Shown: one piece after another, positions 32,315 to 40,521 of the stretch
Layout: every line of letters begins with the position of its first letter
How positions within the stretch are numbered: the stretch's first letter is position 1
Assembly: GCF_000968015.1 (NCBI RefSeq)
Contig: NZ_LACH01000066.1
Span: 1 to 44,563 of the forward strand
Direction of reading: 5' to 3'
Source: Pseudomonas fluorescens
GTDB taxonomy: Bacteria > Pseudomonadota > Gammaproteobacteria > Pseudomonadales > Pseudomonadaceae
DNA: 44,563 bases
Translations under genes and position numbers: made by a program
The notes under the pieces: model-generated
Seen by the model: the letters and a program-made list of their open reading frames with translations, nothing else
What the model was told of the DNA's origin: nothing
Databases searched by the model: none

Positions 32315-32652
32315 AGTGCTCCACTCTTACTGTTGTAGTTTTTATAGTCCTGGCGCCGTAGCAGCAGAACCGGGTCAGATATCTTCGATATCCTCCGGAA
32401 AATGCCCCCGGCAACTGTACCGGTACAGTGTAGAGCGCCAATTGTTAGCCTGGGAAGCTGGCGCCAGGGGGCAAAACCTGAGGGTGTCGCTTTATTGAAA
32501 GAAAAAGACAGAATGGCGGCGGGGGTTATAGCTGAAATATCAGCAATCCTTGGCTTTCCTGCTGTTTTCAATCGGTAACTCTATTGCATCCGGGTTTTTC
32601 TGCCAGACCACCAACGTTATGATTACGTCGATTTCTTTTCCGGACAGGACCC
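32315..32652. promoter_or_regulatory. Divergent control region, braC and DUF2288, with a perfect palindrome
   Basis: This 338-base gap holds no gene. It contains the 16-bp perfect palindrome ACTGTACCGGTACAGT (32414-32429) about 100 bases upstream of braC and a GATATC-TTC-GATATC inverted repeat (32378-32392). Both are candidate operators for the liv operon. The protein that binds them cannot be named from sequence. Confidence 0.5.
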
Positions 32653-32958
32653 ATGACTCAAGAACCTAGCACCCTCTATGCCAAGCTGCTTGGTGAAACC
32701 GCATCTATTACCTGGAAAGAGCTTGAGCCGTTCTTCGCCAAGGGTGCCCTATTGTGGGTCGATCCCGGTCTGGATTTGATTGCTGCAGCAGAGGCAGTAG
32801 CGACCGATGAAGGCGAGAAAGTGGCTGCCTGGCTGGCCGCCGACAAGGTGGCCAAGCTGTCTGAAACGCGGGCGCTGGATCTTTTTGAACGTGATCCGCA
32901 GTTGTGGGCAGTGGTCGTTTCGCCGTGGATTCTGATCCAGGAAAGGGCGACGAGCTGA
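32653..32958 (+). CDS. DUF2288 protein
   Basis: A 101-residue soluble protein of the DUF2288 family, known by its N-terminal YAKLLGETASITWKELEPFFA and the LLWVDPGLDLIAAAEAV segment. It is acidic and helical, with no signal peptide and no catalytic motif. Function unknown. It is transcribed alone, divergent from braC. Confidence 0.85.
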   Translation: MTQEPSTLYAKLLGETASITWKELEPFFAKGALLWVDPGLDLIAAAEAVATDEGEKVAAWLAADKVAKLSETRALDLFERDPQLWAVVVSPWILIQERATS

Positions 32959-33253
32959 ATCAGTGCACTTAGTTGGTGCGTAGCTCCGGCGAAGAAAAGT
33001 GTGTAGGTGAGTAGCGTGATGGCATGTTGCCGTAGAGAAAGGCCACAGGCGTGGCCAGCATCACGGTGACGTAAACGTAACGGGAACAGTTTATCGAGCA
33101 GCTTGAGGGCTGCTTAATTGTTTCTGGATGTTGGAAAGGCTGAGATCTTCAGTGAGTTTGAGGGCCTCATCGCGAGCAGGCTCACTCCTACAGGGGAACG
33201 CATTCCAAATGTAGGAGTGAGCCTGCACGCGATGGCGGCGACTGGGTCTGGCG
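32959..33253. other. Intergenic gap with no convincing gene
   Basis: This 295-base stretch contains a REPIN at its right end. The rest (32980-33120) is unique in the window; on the minus strand two frames stay open for over 30 codons without a start codon, so a decayed gene or repeat is possible. No terminator or promoter stands out. Confidence 0.4.
33166..33240. repeat. REPIN, family A variant (CTCCTACA ends)
   Basis: Left arm CATCGCGAGCAGGCTCACTC, right arm TGTAGGAGTGAGCCTGC then ACGCGATGGCGG. It differs from the main family A by TGTAGGAGTGAG instead of TGTGGGAGCGAG. Confidence 0.85.
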
Positions 33254-35455
33254 TCAGACCGAGAACGTCTTGCCGGTATGGTTATTCAGCGAAATAACCT
33301 TGGTCTTGCCAATGCGATGACGATAAATCTCGCGCAAGTACTTGATCGACTTCTTCACGCAATCCCGGGACAGACGAATGTCATTGATCGAGACGAACTT
33401 GTCTTTGTCGTTGATCAGTTCGCGGTACTTCTTCTCGTACATCGGTTTGATCGCGTACCAGTTGGTGTCGAGGATCTTCGCCGGGTTCTCGAACTCATTC
33501 AGCAGCTCGTCGATCCGGTCTTCGTCGAACTCTTCATTAATGATGAAGTCCAGGATCGAGTTATCCAGGGTTTCGTCAAAGCGGTACGGGGTTTTAGCGA
33601 AGCAACGCTTGATGAAGGCCACGATCAGCGTCAGGAAGTCGTCCGACAGGCACGGGCTCTTGGCGATCAGGGTGGTCAGCGACAGGTTGGCCGAGGCGCC
33701 GATGACCAGCGCGTAACGCTTGAGCGTGGTGTTCGGGAACAGGCTGTTGAGGTGGGTCTTCAACCGGTTCAAGTCCATGTAGGACAGCTTGTAGTCTTTG
33801 GGCAACGAAACGATCGAGACCACCGACGAGCAGTTCTTGAAGAAGTGCAGGTCGTGCAACGCGGCCGCGTCGTATCCCGAATTCTTGTACTGCTCCAGCG
33901 AGGCGCGATAGCGCTTGGATTCGATTGGCAACAGGCTGATGCCTTCAATCGCCTGGGTCACTTTGTTGAAGTGCGGCAAGTCGATGGAGCGGAAGAACAG
34001 GTCGTCGATGTTCAGGCGCTGCGGTTCTTTCTCGAACACCTTGAACTTGTCGCTGCTCGGTGGCGGGGTTTCCGGCACCACGGACTCGGCGTAGGCAATC
34101 GCTACCGGGCCGGCCAGGCTCATGAACAGGTCGTTGGCGTCCAGGCGAATGGTTTCGCCAATGTCGATGCCGGCGCGACGGAAATAGTTCTGGTCGTAGT
34201 CGGTGGTGACCGCCTGAGCCGTCAGAATGTTGAAGATCTGCTGTGAGATGTACTGGTTGGCGTGCTTTTCCATCGCGTTGACGTCGATGTTCTGAATGTT
34301 GCCGTCATCGCTTTCTTCGGCGTAACGCATGATGTCGTTGGAGATCAGCATCATGGCGTTCCATGGACGGATACGCCCCATCACACTGGCTTCGCTGCTG
34401 TCTTCGTTGGCGAAGTTGTAGGAAAAGTCCCACTCTTCCGACAGGTATTTACACAGCAGGCGACCGGCGTTGATGTGCAGCGCCTCGGACATTTCGCTGC
34501 GGTGATCGGAAATGTTCGGCAACACGCAGATGCCGCTGGTGAAGATCGGCTCGAAGACGAAGGAATGACCGCTCTTGCCGTCGTGCTCGTCCATCGGCTT
34601 GGTGTCGAACGTCTTGTTCATGTACGAGTGCTGCTGGGCCAGGCCGAATTCCGAGGCCATGCCCGAACCGGTACCGCCGCCGGCACTGAAGATCGAGAAA
34701 TACAGGCGCGACTGGTTGGCCTTGATCCCGCAACTGTCGATCAGGTACGAGTGAATCATCTTCCAGTCAGGGCTGGAGAAACGCTGGGTGTCCTTGTTCA
34801 GGATGATCTTGGCCAGGTACTGACCGAGGATCGGTGCGTTACCGGCGCCACCGGCGTGGACTTCCGACAAGTCCATGATTTTCATTTTGCTGTAGTCGCG
34901 CAGGAATCCGCTTTTTTCGCCTTTGCGCGAGAAACGGATGCGGCCGGCGATGTCTTTGTCCAGGTCGCCGAGCATGACCAGCGGTTCTACCAGGAACACC
35001 GGTTTGGTGGCCTTGTTCGGCCCCAGACGCAAGTTGTTGCGAATCCACTGTGCCGGGCTGTAGCCCTTTTCGGCGAAGCGTTTGTCCGGCGACTGGCGAT
35101 CTTCGTTATTGAATTCGTTGAGGTAGAACTTGCGGGCGTTGTACACCAGTTCCGCGACGTCCAGCGCAATGTTCGAACCGCAGCGGCCCAAGCCGATCAG
35201 GCACACCGACGGGAATTCCTGATCGCTGTGATGTTCGCTGTCGCCTTCCAGATGCGGTGGGCGCGGGAACACCATGTCGCGCAGACCGTCGAGATTGTCG
35301 AGGATGCGGTCGGTGTTGGTTTCGGTGAAGTACAGGTATTGCTGACTGGCCAGCGGACGTGACGGGATCAATGGCTTCGACGATGAGGGGCTGTTTGCCG
35401 CGGGGCTCAGTGTCAGGTCGGAAACCGTAGTGGCCGGATTATTTTTAGAAGTCAT
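33254..35455 (-). CDS. Tubulin/FtsZ-superfamily protein, stand-alone
   Basis: A 733-residue protein that is not FtsZ itself but carries the superfamily fingerprints. The phosphate-binding first loop is CLIGLGRCGSN (85-95), the loop around HAGGAGNAPILGQYLA (201-216) resembles FtsZ loop T3, and the tubulin signature GGGTGSG is at 259-265 in SIFSAGGGTGSGMASEF. The N-terminal 70 residues are Ser/Pro-rich and disordered. The long C-terminal half has no family I recognise. GTP binding and filament formation are expected of the superfamily but unproven here. ATG at 35455 is chosen; an in-frame GTG at 35512 would add 19 residues. It is a single gene, separate from the division cluster. Confidence 0.8.
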   Translation of the reverse strand: MTSKNNPATTVSDLTLSPAANSPSSSKPLIPSRPLASQQYLYFTETNTDRILDNLDGLRDMVFPRPPHLEGDSEHHSDQEFPSVCLIGLGRCGSNIALDVAELVYNARKFYLNEFNNEDRQSPDKRFAEKGYSPAQWIRNNLRLGPNKATKPVFLVEPLVMLGDLDKDIAGRIRFSRKGEKSGFLRDYSKMKIMDLSEVHAGGAGNAPILGQYLAKIILNKDTQRFSSPDWKMIHSYLIDSCGIKANQSRLYFSIFSAGGGTGSGMASEFGLAQQHSYMNKTFDTKPMDEHDGKSGHSFVFEPIFTSGICVLPNISDHRSEMSEALHINAGRLLCKYLSEEWDFSYNFANEDSSEASVMGRIRPWNAMMLISNDIMRYAEESDDGNIQNIDVNAMEKHANQYISQQIFNILTAQAVTTDYDQNYFRRAGIDIGETIRLDANDLFMSLAGPVAIAYAESVVPETPPPSSDKFKVFEKEPQRLNIDDLFFRSIDLPHFNKVTQAIEGISLLPIESKRYRASLEQYKNSGYDAAALHDLHFFKNCSSVVSIVSLPKDYKLSYMDLNRLKTHLNSLFPNTTLKRYALVIGASANLSLTTLIAKSPCLSDDFLTLIVAFIKRCFAKTPYRFDETLDNSILDFIINEEFDEDRIDELLNEFENPAKILDTNWYAIKPMYEKKYRELINDKDKFVSINDIRLSRDCVKKSIKYLREIYRHRIGKTKVISLNNHTGKTFSV

Positions 35456-35651
35456 TGGGCGCCATGTACCTGGGCTGGTTGGCTCGGCGACACGGTGTCG
35501 TCGAACCTTCACTGAATAAGAACTCGCGTCTTTTTAGCGCGTATTTTGCCCAAGCGTCAGGGTTAAAACCTGAGCATCACTCGGGGGAATCCTTTCCTAA
35601 GTCATGATGAATCGGCCAATATTCGCCAATCTTTAATCAAAAGGAGGCTAG

Positions 35652-36548
35652 ATGATGGCATCGTTACCTTCGCTCGGGTTTGCCGGGGTCGGCCTGATGG
35701 GCTTGCCAATGTGCCGGCGCTTGCTGGCAGCGGGTTATCCGCTGACGGTGTGGAACCGCAATCCAGCCAAGTGCGCGCCGCTGGTCGAGGCCGGTGCACA
35801 ACAGGTCGCCACGCCGGCTGAGCTGTGCCGGCACGCCGACGTGGTGATGCTGTGCCTGGCGGACACCTCGGTGGTTCGTGAGGTGGTGTTTGGCCCGGCC
35901 GGGGTTGCCGAGGGTGGGAAAAGCGGTCAATTGCTGGTGGATTTTTCCAGCCTGGAACCTACCGCGACGCGGGAAATGGCGACAGCGCTGGTCAGCCAAA
36001 CCGGCATGAGCTGGCTGGATGCACCCGTGTCCGGTGGAGTGGTCGGTGCCGAGGCTGGCAGCCTGGCGATCATGGTGGGCGGTGAAACGGCGGACCTTGA
36101 GCGCGTCAGGCCTGTGCTGTTGAGCCTCGGCCAGCGCGTGACCCACATGGGCGCCGTCGGAGCGGGGCAGGTGACCAAGGCCTGCAATCAGATGATCGTC
36201 GCCTGCAACGCGCTGGTGATCGCCGAAGTGGTGGCGTTGGCCGAGCGTTCCGGGGTGCAGGCCAGTCTGATCGCCGAGGCTCTGGCAGGCGGGTTTGCCG
36301 ATTCAAAACCCTTGCAGATCCTGGGGCCGCAAATGGCCGAAAGCCGTTTCGAACCGGTGAAATGGCATGTGCGCACGCTGCTCAAGGATCTCGATACCGC
36401 GGTGAAGTTTTCCCGTGAGCAAGGCTCGGCCACGCCGATCAGTGGACTGGCCGCACAACTGATGCGACTGCATGGGAGCCAGGGATTTCTGGAAAAAGAT
36501 CCGTCGACGCTAGTGCAGTTGTACCGCGAGCCAGACTCAAAGGGCTGA
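35652..36548 (+). CDS. NAD(P)-dependent beta-hydroxyacid dehydrogenase (3-hydroxyisobutyrate dehydrogenase-like)
   Basis: A 298-residue cytosolic oxidoreductase. The Rossmann motif is GFAGVGLMGLPM (9-20), the substrate motif is DAPVSGG (123-129), and the catalytic lysine is Lys176 in GAGQVTKACNQ. The family oxidises 3-hydroxyisobutyrate, tartronate semialdehyde or succinic semialdehyde-type substrates; the exact one is not evident. AAGGAGG lies 4 bases before ATG 35652 and 7 before ATG 35655, so the second Met may be the true start. The last 110 bases overlap the convergent GGDEF-EAL gene. Confidence 0.9.
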   Translation: MMASLPSLGFAGVGLMGLPMCRRLLAAGYPLTVWNRNPAKCAPLVEAGAQQVATPAELCRHADVVMLCLADTSVVREVVFGPAGVAEGGKSGQLLVDFSSLEPTATREMATALVSQTGMSWLDAPVSGGVVGAEAGSLAIMVGGETADLERVRPVLLSLGQRVTHMGAVGAGQVTKACNQMIVACNALVIAEVVALAERSGVQASLIAEALAGGFADSKPLQILGPQMAESRFEPVKWHVRTLLKDLDTAVKFSREQGSATPISGLAAQLMRLHGSQGFLEKDPSTLVQLYREPDSKG

Positions 36549-38733
36549 CAGTGTGCGGGCGCTTGCGCTGGTTGATTTCGCTCAGCACGGGACGCAATTG
36601 CGCCAGCGGTACTGGACGACTGAGCAGGTAACCCTGCACGAAGTCGCAGCCGTTACGCTCCAGAAACTCGTATTGCTCAAGGGTTTCGACGCCTTCGGTG
36701 ACCACCTGCAACTGCAGCGTGTGGGCCATGACGATGATTGCTTGAACGATTTCCATGTCTTGGGTGGCCTTGGGAATGTCCTGTATGAACGAGCGGTCGA
36801 TCTTCAGCGTGTTGAGTGGCAGCCGTTTGAGATAGGCCAGTGATGAATAACCGGTGCCGAAGTCATCAATCGACAGCGACACGCCGAGGGCACGAATCTG
36901 GAGCAGCAACACCAGCGTATTGGCGATGTTGCCCATCAGCGCATTTTCGGTCACTTCCAGTTCCAGCCGCTGCGGCGCCACTCCGGCGACCCGTAGCGCG
37001 TGTTCGATTTCATCGGCCAATTCTTCGCGCGCCAGGTTCAGGGGTGAGCAGTTCACGGCGATGCGCAGTTCTTCGCAACCCTGACGCGACAACTCGCCCA
37101 GATCCTCACAGGCTTTGCGCAGGACCCAGTTGTCCAGTTCGGCGATCAGGCCGTTAGCCTCGGCGATGGCAATGAACCGGTCCGGTGCCAGCAGCCCGTG
37201 AACCGGATGTTGCCAGCGCACCAGCGCTTCAAGTTTGCTGACCTGAGCTGTTTTCAGGTCATAGATCGGTTGGTAATAGAGCATCAGCCCGGTGTTTTCG
37301 CGCAGGGCGTGGCGCAGTTCTTCTTCGAGTTGCAGTTCCAGCGTCGCGCGGGTTTTCAGGTCCTCGCTGAAGAAATTCAGGCCATTGCGCCCGCTGTCCT
37401 TGGACTGATACAGCGCCAGGTCAGCGTTTTTCAGCAACTCTTCACAGGTCTTGCCATCTTCCGGAAACAAGCTGATGCCGATACTGGTGGTCATGACCAT
37501 GCGCCGTCCGGAGAGCTCGATGGGCTCCTTCATTCTCGCCATGATGCGCTGGGCCATGTGCCGCGCTTCATCACGATCATGCAGGCCGATGAGGATGCAA
37601 AACTCGTCGCCTCCGAAGCGCGCAACCACATCTTCGTGGCTGCGTACCGAACACTTTATGTGGGTGGCCAGGACTTTGAGCAATTCGTCGCCGGCATCAT
37701 GGCCGAGGCTGTCGTTGATCCGCTTGAAATGGTCGATGTCCAGGAACAGCACCGCCAGCATGCCGCCTTCGTTGGTTTTCTCCATGAGCTTCTCGGCGAA
37801 GATCTGGTTGAAGCCACGACGGTTGATCAGGTTGGTCAGGGGGTCGTAGTGCGCCACCTGTTGTAACGACATCCTCGCCTGGTCCAGTTGACTGAGCAGG
37901 GCGTTGACCCGTTGCAGGTCGCGCTCCTTGTTTTGCAACTTCTTGTCCGCCAGCGCCGCGCTGATGCTGCTGCCGATGATCAGCAGCGTCATGATCGCCA
38001 CCGTCAGTCCCAGTTGCAGATGATTGTTTACGCCGGGCGGCGGCTGGAGGCTGTCGGCGGGCAGCACCAGATTGAAGGCGGCCATGCCGGTGAAGTGCAT
38101 GCTGATGATGCCTGCCCCGAGTACCAGACTGGCGCTGTATTTGAGCAGTTGATGGAGCAGGCCGGTGCCGTCGCGCAGATGACTTGATATCAGCAGGGCT
38201 GCAAGGCTGGCACCGATAGCGATCACAATGGAGAGGGCGAATAGCGTGGGTTGGTAATAGGCCATCGCACTCGAACGCATGGCGGTCATGCCCACGTAAT
38301 GCATGGTGGCGATGCCCAGGCCAATGCAGATCGACGCCTGGAGATATTGCCAAAAACTCAGGCGGGGATGACTGAGCGTATGCATGGCCAGCCACGAGGC
38401 GAGCAGGGCAATCAACAGAGAAAGGAGCGTGATGGGTAATTCATATCGAATGTCGATCGGCGCCTGAAACGCGAGCATGCCAATGAAGTGCATGGCCCAG
38501 ATCCCACCCGCCAGGCAACTGGCACCCACCCAGCGCCAGAGCCGCTGCGAGGCGGGTTTTTCCACGTGACCGACCCTTTCGGCCATGTCCAATGTGGCAA
38601 AGCTGCCGACACAGGCGACCAAATAGGCCAGCAATACCAGAAAAGGGTCATGTGTGCTGTTGAGTATTACCTGGCCGTTCGCCGTCAGCTCGGTAATGAA
38701 ATGCAAACCAAGCCACTCCATAGCATGCCCCAT
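36439..38733 (-). CDS. MHYT-GGDEF-EAL cyclic-di-GMP signalling protein (MucR-like)
   Basis: A 764-residue inner-membrane protein. An N-terminal MHYT sensor of seven helices carries three motifs (AMHFIGM, TMHYVGM, SMHFTGM at about 80-86, 143-149 and 211-217), thought to bind a metal and sense O2, CO or NO. A GGDEF diguanylate cyclase domain has intact GGDEF (374-378), and an EAL phosphodiesterase domain has intact EAL (502-504, LEALVRWQHP), so both activities are possible. The layout resembles MucR of P. aeruginosa, which feeds alginate synthesis. ATG 38733 with AGGA upstream is my choice; the frame is open to 38883. The tail of about 35 residues reads into the convergent dehydrogenase gene. 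Confidence 0.85.
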   Translation of the reverse strand: MGHAMEWLGLHFITELTANGQVILNSTHDPFLVLLAYLVACVGSFATLDMAERVGHVEKPASQRLWRWVGASCLAGGIWAMHFIGMLAFQAPIDIRYELPITLLSLLIALLASWLAMHTLSHPRLSFWQYLQASICIGLGIATMHYVGMTAMRSSAMAYYQPTLFALSIVIAIGASLAALLISSHLRDGTGLLHQLLKYSASLVLGAGIISMHFTGMAAFNLVLPADSLQPPPGVNNHLQLGLTVAIMTLLIIGSSISAALADKKLQNKERDLQRVNALLSQLDQARMSLQQVAHYDPLTNLINRRGFNQIFAEKLMEKTNEGGMLAVLFLDIDHFKRINDSLGHDAGDELLKVLATHIKCSVRSHEDVVARFGGDEFCILIGLHDRDEARHMAQRIMARMKEPIELSGRRMVMTTSIGISLFPEDGKTCEELLKNADLALYQSKDSGRNGLNFFSEDLKTRATLELQLEEELRHALRENTGLMLYYQPIYDLKTAQVSKLEALVRWQHPVHGLLAPDRFIAIAEANGLIAELDNWVLRKACEDLGELSRQGCEELRIAVNCSPLNLAREELADEIEHALRVAGVAPQRLELEVTENALMGNIANTLVLLLQIRALGVSLSIDDFGTGYSSLAYLKRLPLNTLKIDRSFIQDIPKATQDMEIVQAIIVMAHTLQLQVVTEGVETLEQYEFLERNGCDFVQGYLLSRPVPLAQLRPVLSEINQRKRPHTVSPLSLARGTTALASTDLFPEIPGSHAVASVVRPVH

Positions 38734-39009
38734 TGTCATCCTGGCTGACGCCATGAACGCTGGCGAATGCTTTGGAGTATAGAAGGCGTGTTTAGAGTGC
38801 AAACGATAGTGGCAAATTGGCGCTAACCATTTTGGAATGAGCGTTAGTGCGTTTGGAAATAAATGGTGTATCAGCTGCGACATCCTCCATGGGTGGATAT
38901 CAGCTTTACAAATAGTGACAGACAGCTCAGGCGGGCCTGACTAGATTGCAGGTTCCGGGCTCGGATGCGTTGGCAGTGAAGCCCCAATAACAATAAAAGA
39001 GACGGACCC

Positions 39010-40359
39010 ATGCAGAACTCGACCCAAGCGGCGAATGCCTGGCGCATTCTGTTCCTGCTGTTCCTGGCCAACCTGTTCAACTTCTTCGATCGCACCATTC
39101 CGGCCATCATCATCGAACCGATCCGCATGGAATGGCACCTCAGCGACTTTCAACTGGGGATCATCGGTACCGCATTCACCCTCGTTTATGCCATTGCCGG
39201 CCTGCCTCTGGGGCGGATGGCCGATACCGGTTCGCGCAGTAAGTTGATGGGCTGGGGCCTGGCGGTGTGGAGCGGGCTGACAGCCGTCAACGGACTGGTG
39301 GGGAGTTTCTGGGCTTTCTTGATCGTGCGCATGGGCATCGGCATCGGTGAAGCCAGTTACGCACCGGCCGCCAACTCGCTGATCGGCGACCTGTTCCCGG
39401 CCCACCGCCGGGCACGGGCGATGGGTATCTTCATGCTGGGGCTGCCGTTGGGGCTGCTGCTGGCGTTCTTCACCATCGGCGCCATGGTCAAGGCCTTCGA
39501 CAGCTGGCGCGCGCCGTTCTTTATCGCGGCAGTGCCGGGGCTGATCCTGGCGATCTTCATGTTCTACATCAAAGAACCGAAACGCGGCGCCGCAGAGAGT
39601 GTGCAAGTCTCGCAGGAGCGCGTAGACCGGCCGATCCGCCGAGTGCTGGCGGTGCCGACTTTCCTGTGGCTGGTAATGGCGGGGCTGTGCTTCAACTTCG
39701 CGACCTATGCCTGCAACTCGTTTCTGGTGCCGATGCTGCAGCGCTATTTCCTGATGCCGTTGCAGGAAGCGGCGGTGGCGACCGGGGTGATCGTTGGCGT
39801 GACCGGGTTGTTCGGTCTGACACTGGGCGGTTGGGTGGCTGACAAGATTCACCAGCGAGTGGCCAATGGGCGACTGCTGTTTGCCGCGTTCAGCTTGATC
39901 ATTTCGACGGTGTGCACGGCTTGGGCGCTGCATTCCGGGCGGATCGAGATCGGGGTATTTGTGGCGGTGTTCAGTGTGGGCTGGTTGTTTGCCTACAACT
40001 TCTACACCTGCGTTTACACCGCTATTCAGGACGTAGTCGAGCCGCGCTTGCGGGCCACGGCCATGGCGCTGTTCTTTGCCGGGTTGTATTTGCTGGGCGG
40101 TGGTTTGGGGCCGGTGGTGGTGGGCGCATTGTCCGACCACTTTGCGCATACGGCGATGCTCTCGGCCGGTGCTGAACAGATGACCGAGGCGTTCAAGGCT
40201 GTCGGCTTGCATGACGCGATGTATTTGATCCCGGTGGCGCTGTTTTTCACCATGGTGTTTCTGTTCCTGGCTTCGCGGTGTTTTGTGCGCGATGCCAAGC
40301 GGATGAAGGAAGGGTTGGTGGCGGTGGTTGAGCCTGTGGGTTCTGCGGTGACTGCCTAA
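39010..40359 (+). CDS. MFS transporter, spinster-like
   Basis: A 449-residue inner-membrane transporter with about 12 hydrophobic helices. The N-terminal half has NLFNFFDRTIPAIIIEP and the loop 2-3 motif LGRMADTGSRSKLMGWG; helix 4-5 has GIGIGEASYAPAANSLIGDLFP, which is the spinster/exuT-like signature. The second half keeps GGWVADKIHQR. Members move sphingolipids, sugars, aromatic acids or siderophores; the substrate is unknown. It is transcribed alone, and a REPIN and a terminator follow. Confidence 0.88.
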   Translation: MQNSTQAANAWRILFLLFLANLFNFFDRTIPAIIIEPIRMEWHLSDFQLGIIGTAFTLVYAIAGLPLGRMADTGSRSKLMGWGLAVWSGLTAVNGLVGSFWAFLIVRMGIGIGEASYAPAANSLIGDLFPAHRRARAMGIFMLGLPLGLLLAFFTIGAMVKAFDSWRAPFFIAAVPGLILAIFMFYIKEPKRGAAESVQVSQERVDRPIRRVLAVPTFLWLVMAGLCFNFATYACNSFLVPMLQRYFLMPLQEAAVATGVIVGVTGLFGLTLGGWVADKIHQRVANGRLLFAAFSLIISTVCTAWALHSGRIEIGVFVAVFSVGWLFAYNFYTCVYTAIQDVVEPRLRATAMALFFAGLYLLGGGLGPVVVGALSDHFAHTAMLSAGAEQMTEAFKAVGLHDAMYLIPVALFFTMVFLFLASRCFVRDAKRMKEGLVAVVEPVGSAVTA

Positions 40360-40360
40360 T

Positions 40361-40435
40361 CGCCTTCGCGAGCAAGCTCGCTCCCACATTTGGAATGCAT
40401 TCCCCTGTGGGAGCGAGCTTGCTCGCGATGAGGCC
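40361..40435. repeat. REPIN, family A
   Basis: CGAGCAAGCTCGCTCCCACA on the left and TGTGGGAGCGAGCTTGCTCG on the right, i.e. the mirror orientation of the copies at 4052 and 27144. The spacer is 20 bases. Confidence 0.92.
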
Positions 40436-40463
40436 ATCAGCAACACCGGAACAATCAAGCAGA

Positions 40464-40502
40464 CAAAAAAAAGGCCCGCATCGCTGCGGGCCTTCTTTGT
40501 TT
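40464..40502. terminator. Bidirectional terminator between MFS and rapA
   Basis: AAGGCCCGCA (40471-40480) pairs with TGCGGGCCTT (40485-40494) around TCGC. An A-run before it and CTTTGTTTT after it serve both converging genes. Confidence 0.9.
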
Positions 40503-40521
40503 TAGCGGTGGAGCAGGGGAG

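Noticed and set aside
35456..35512. 19-residue extension of the tubulin-like protein from a GTG
   Set aside because: No good ribosome site; kept as an alternative only.
38734..38883. N-terminal extension of the GGDEF-EAL protein
   Set aside because: The extra 50 residues lack a ribosome site at proper distance and do not match the MHYT domain start.
38941..40458. 505-codon frame opposite the MFS gene
   Set aside because: His/Gln/Arg-rich composition typical of an antisense membrane protein gene.
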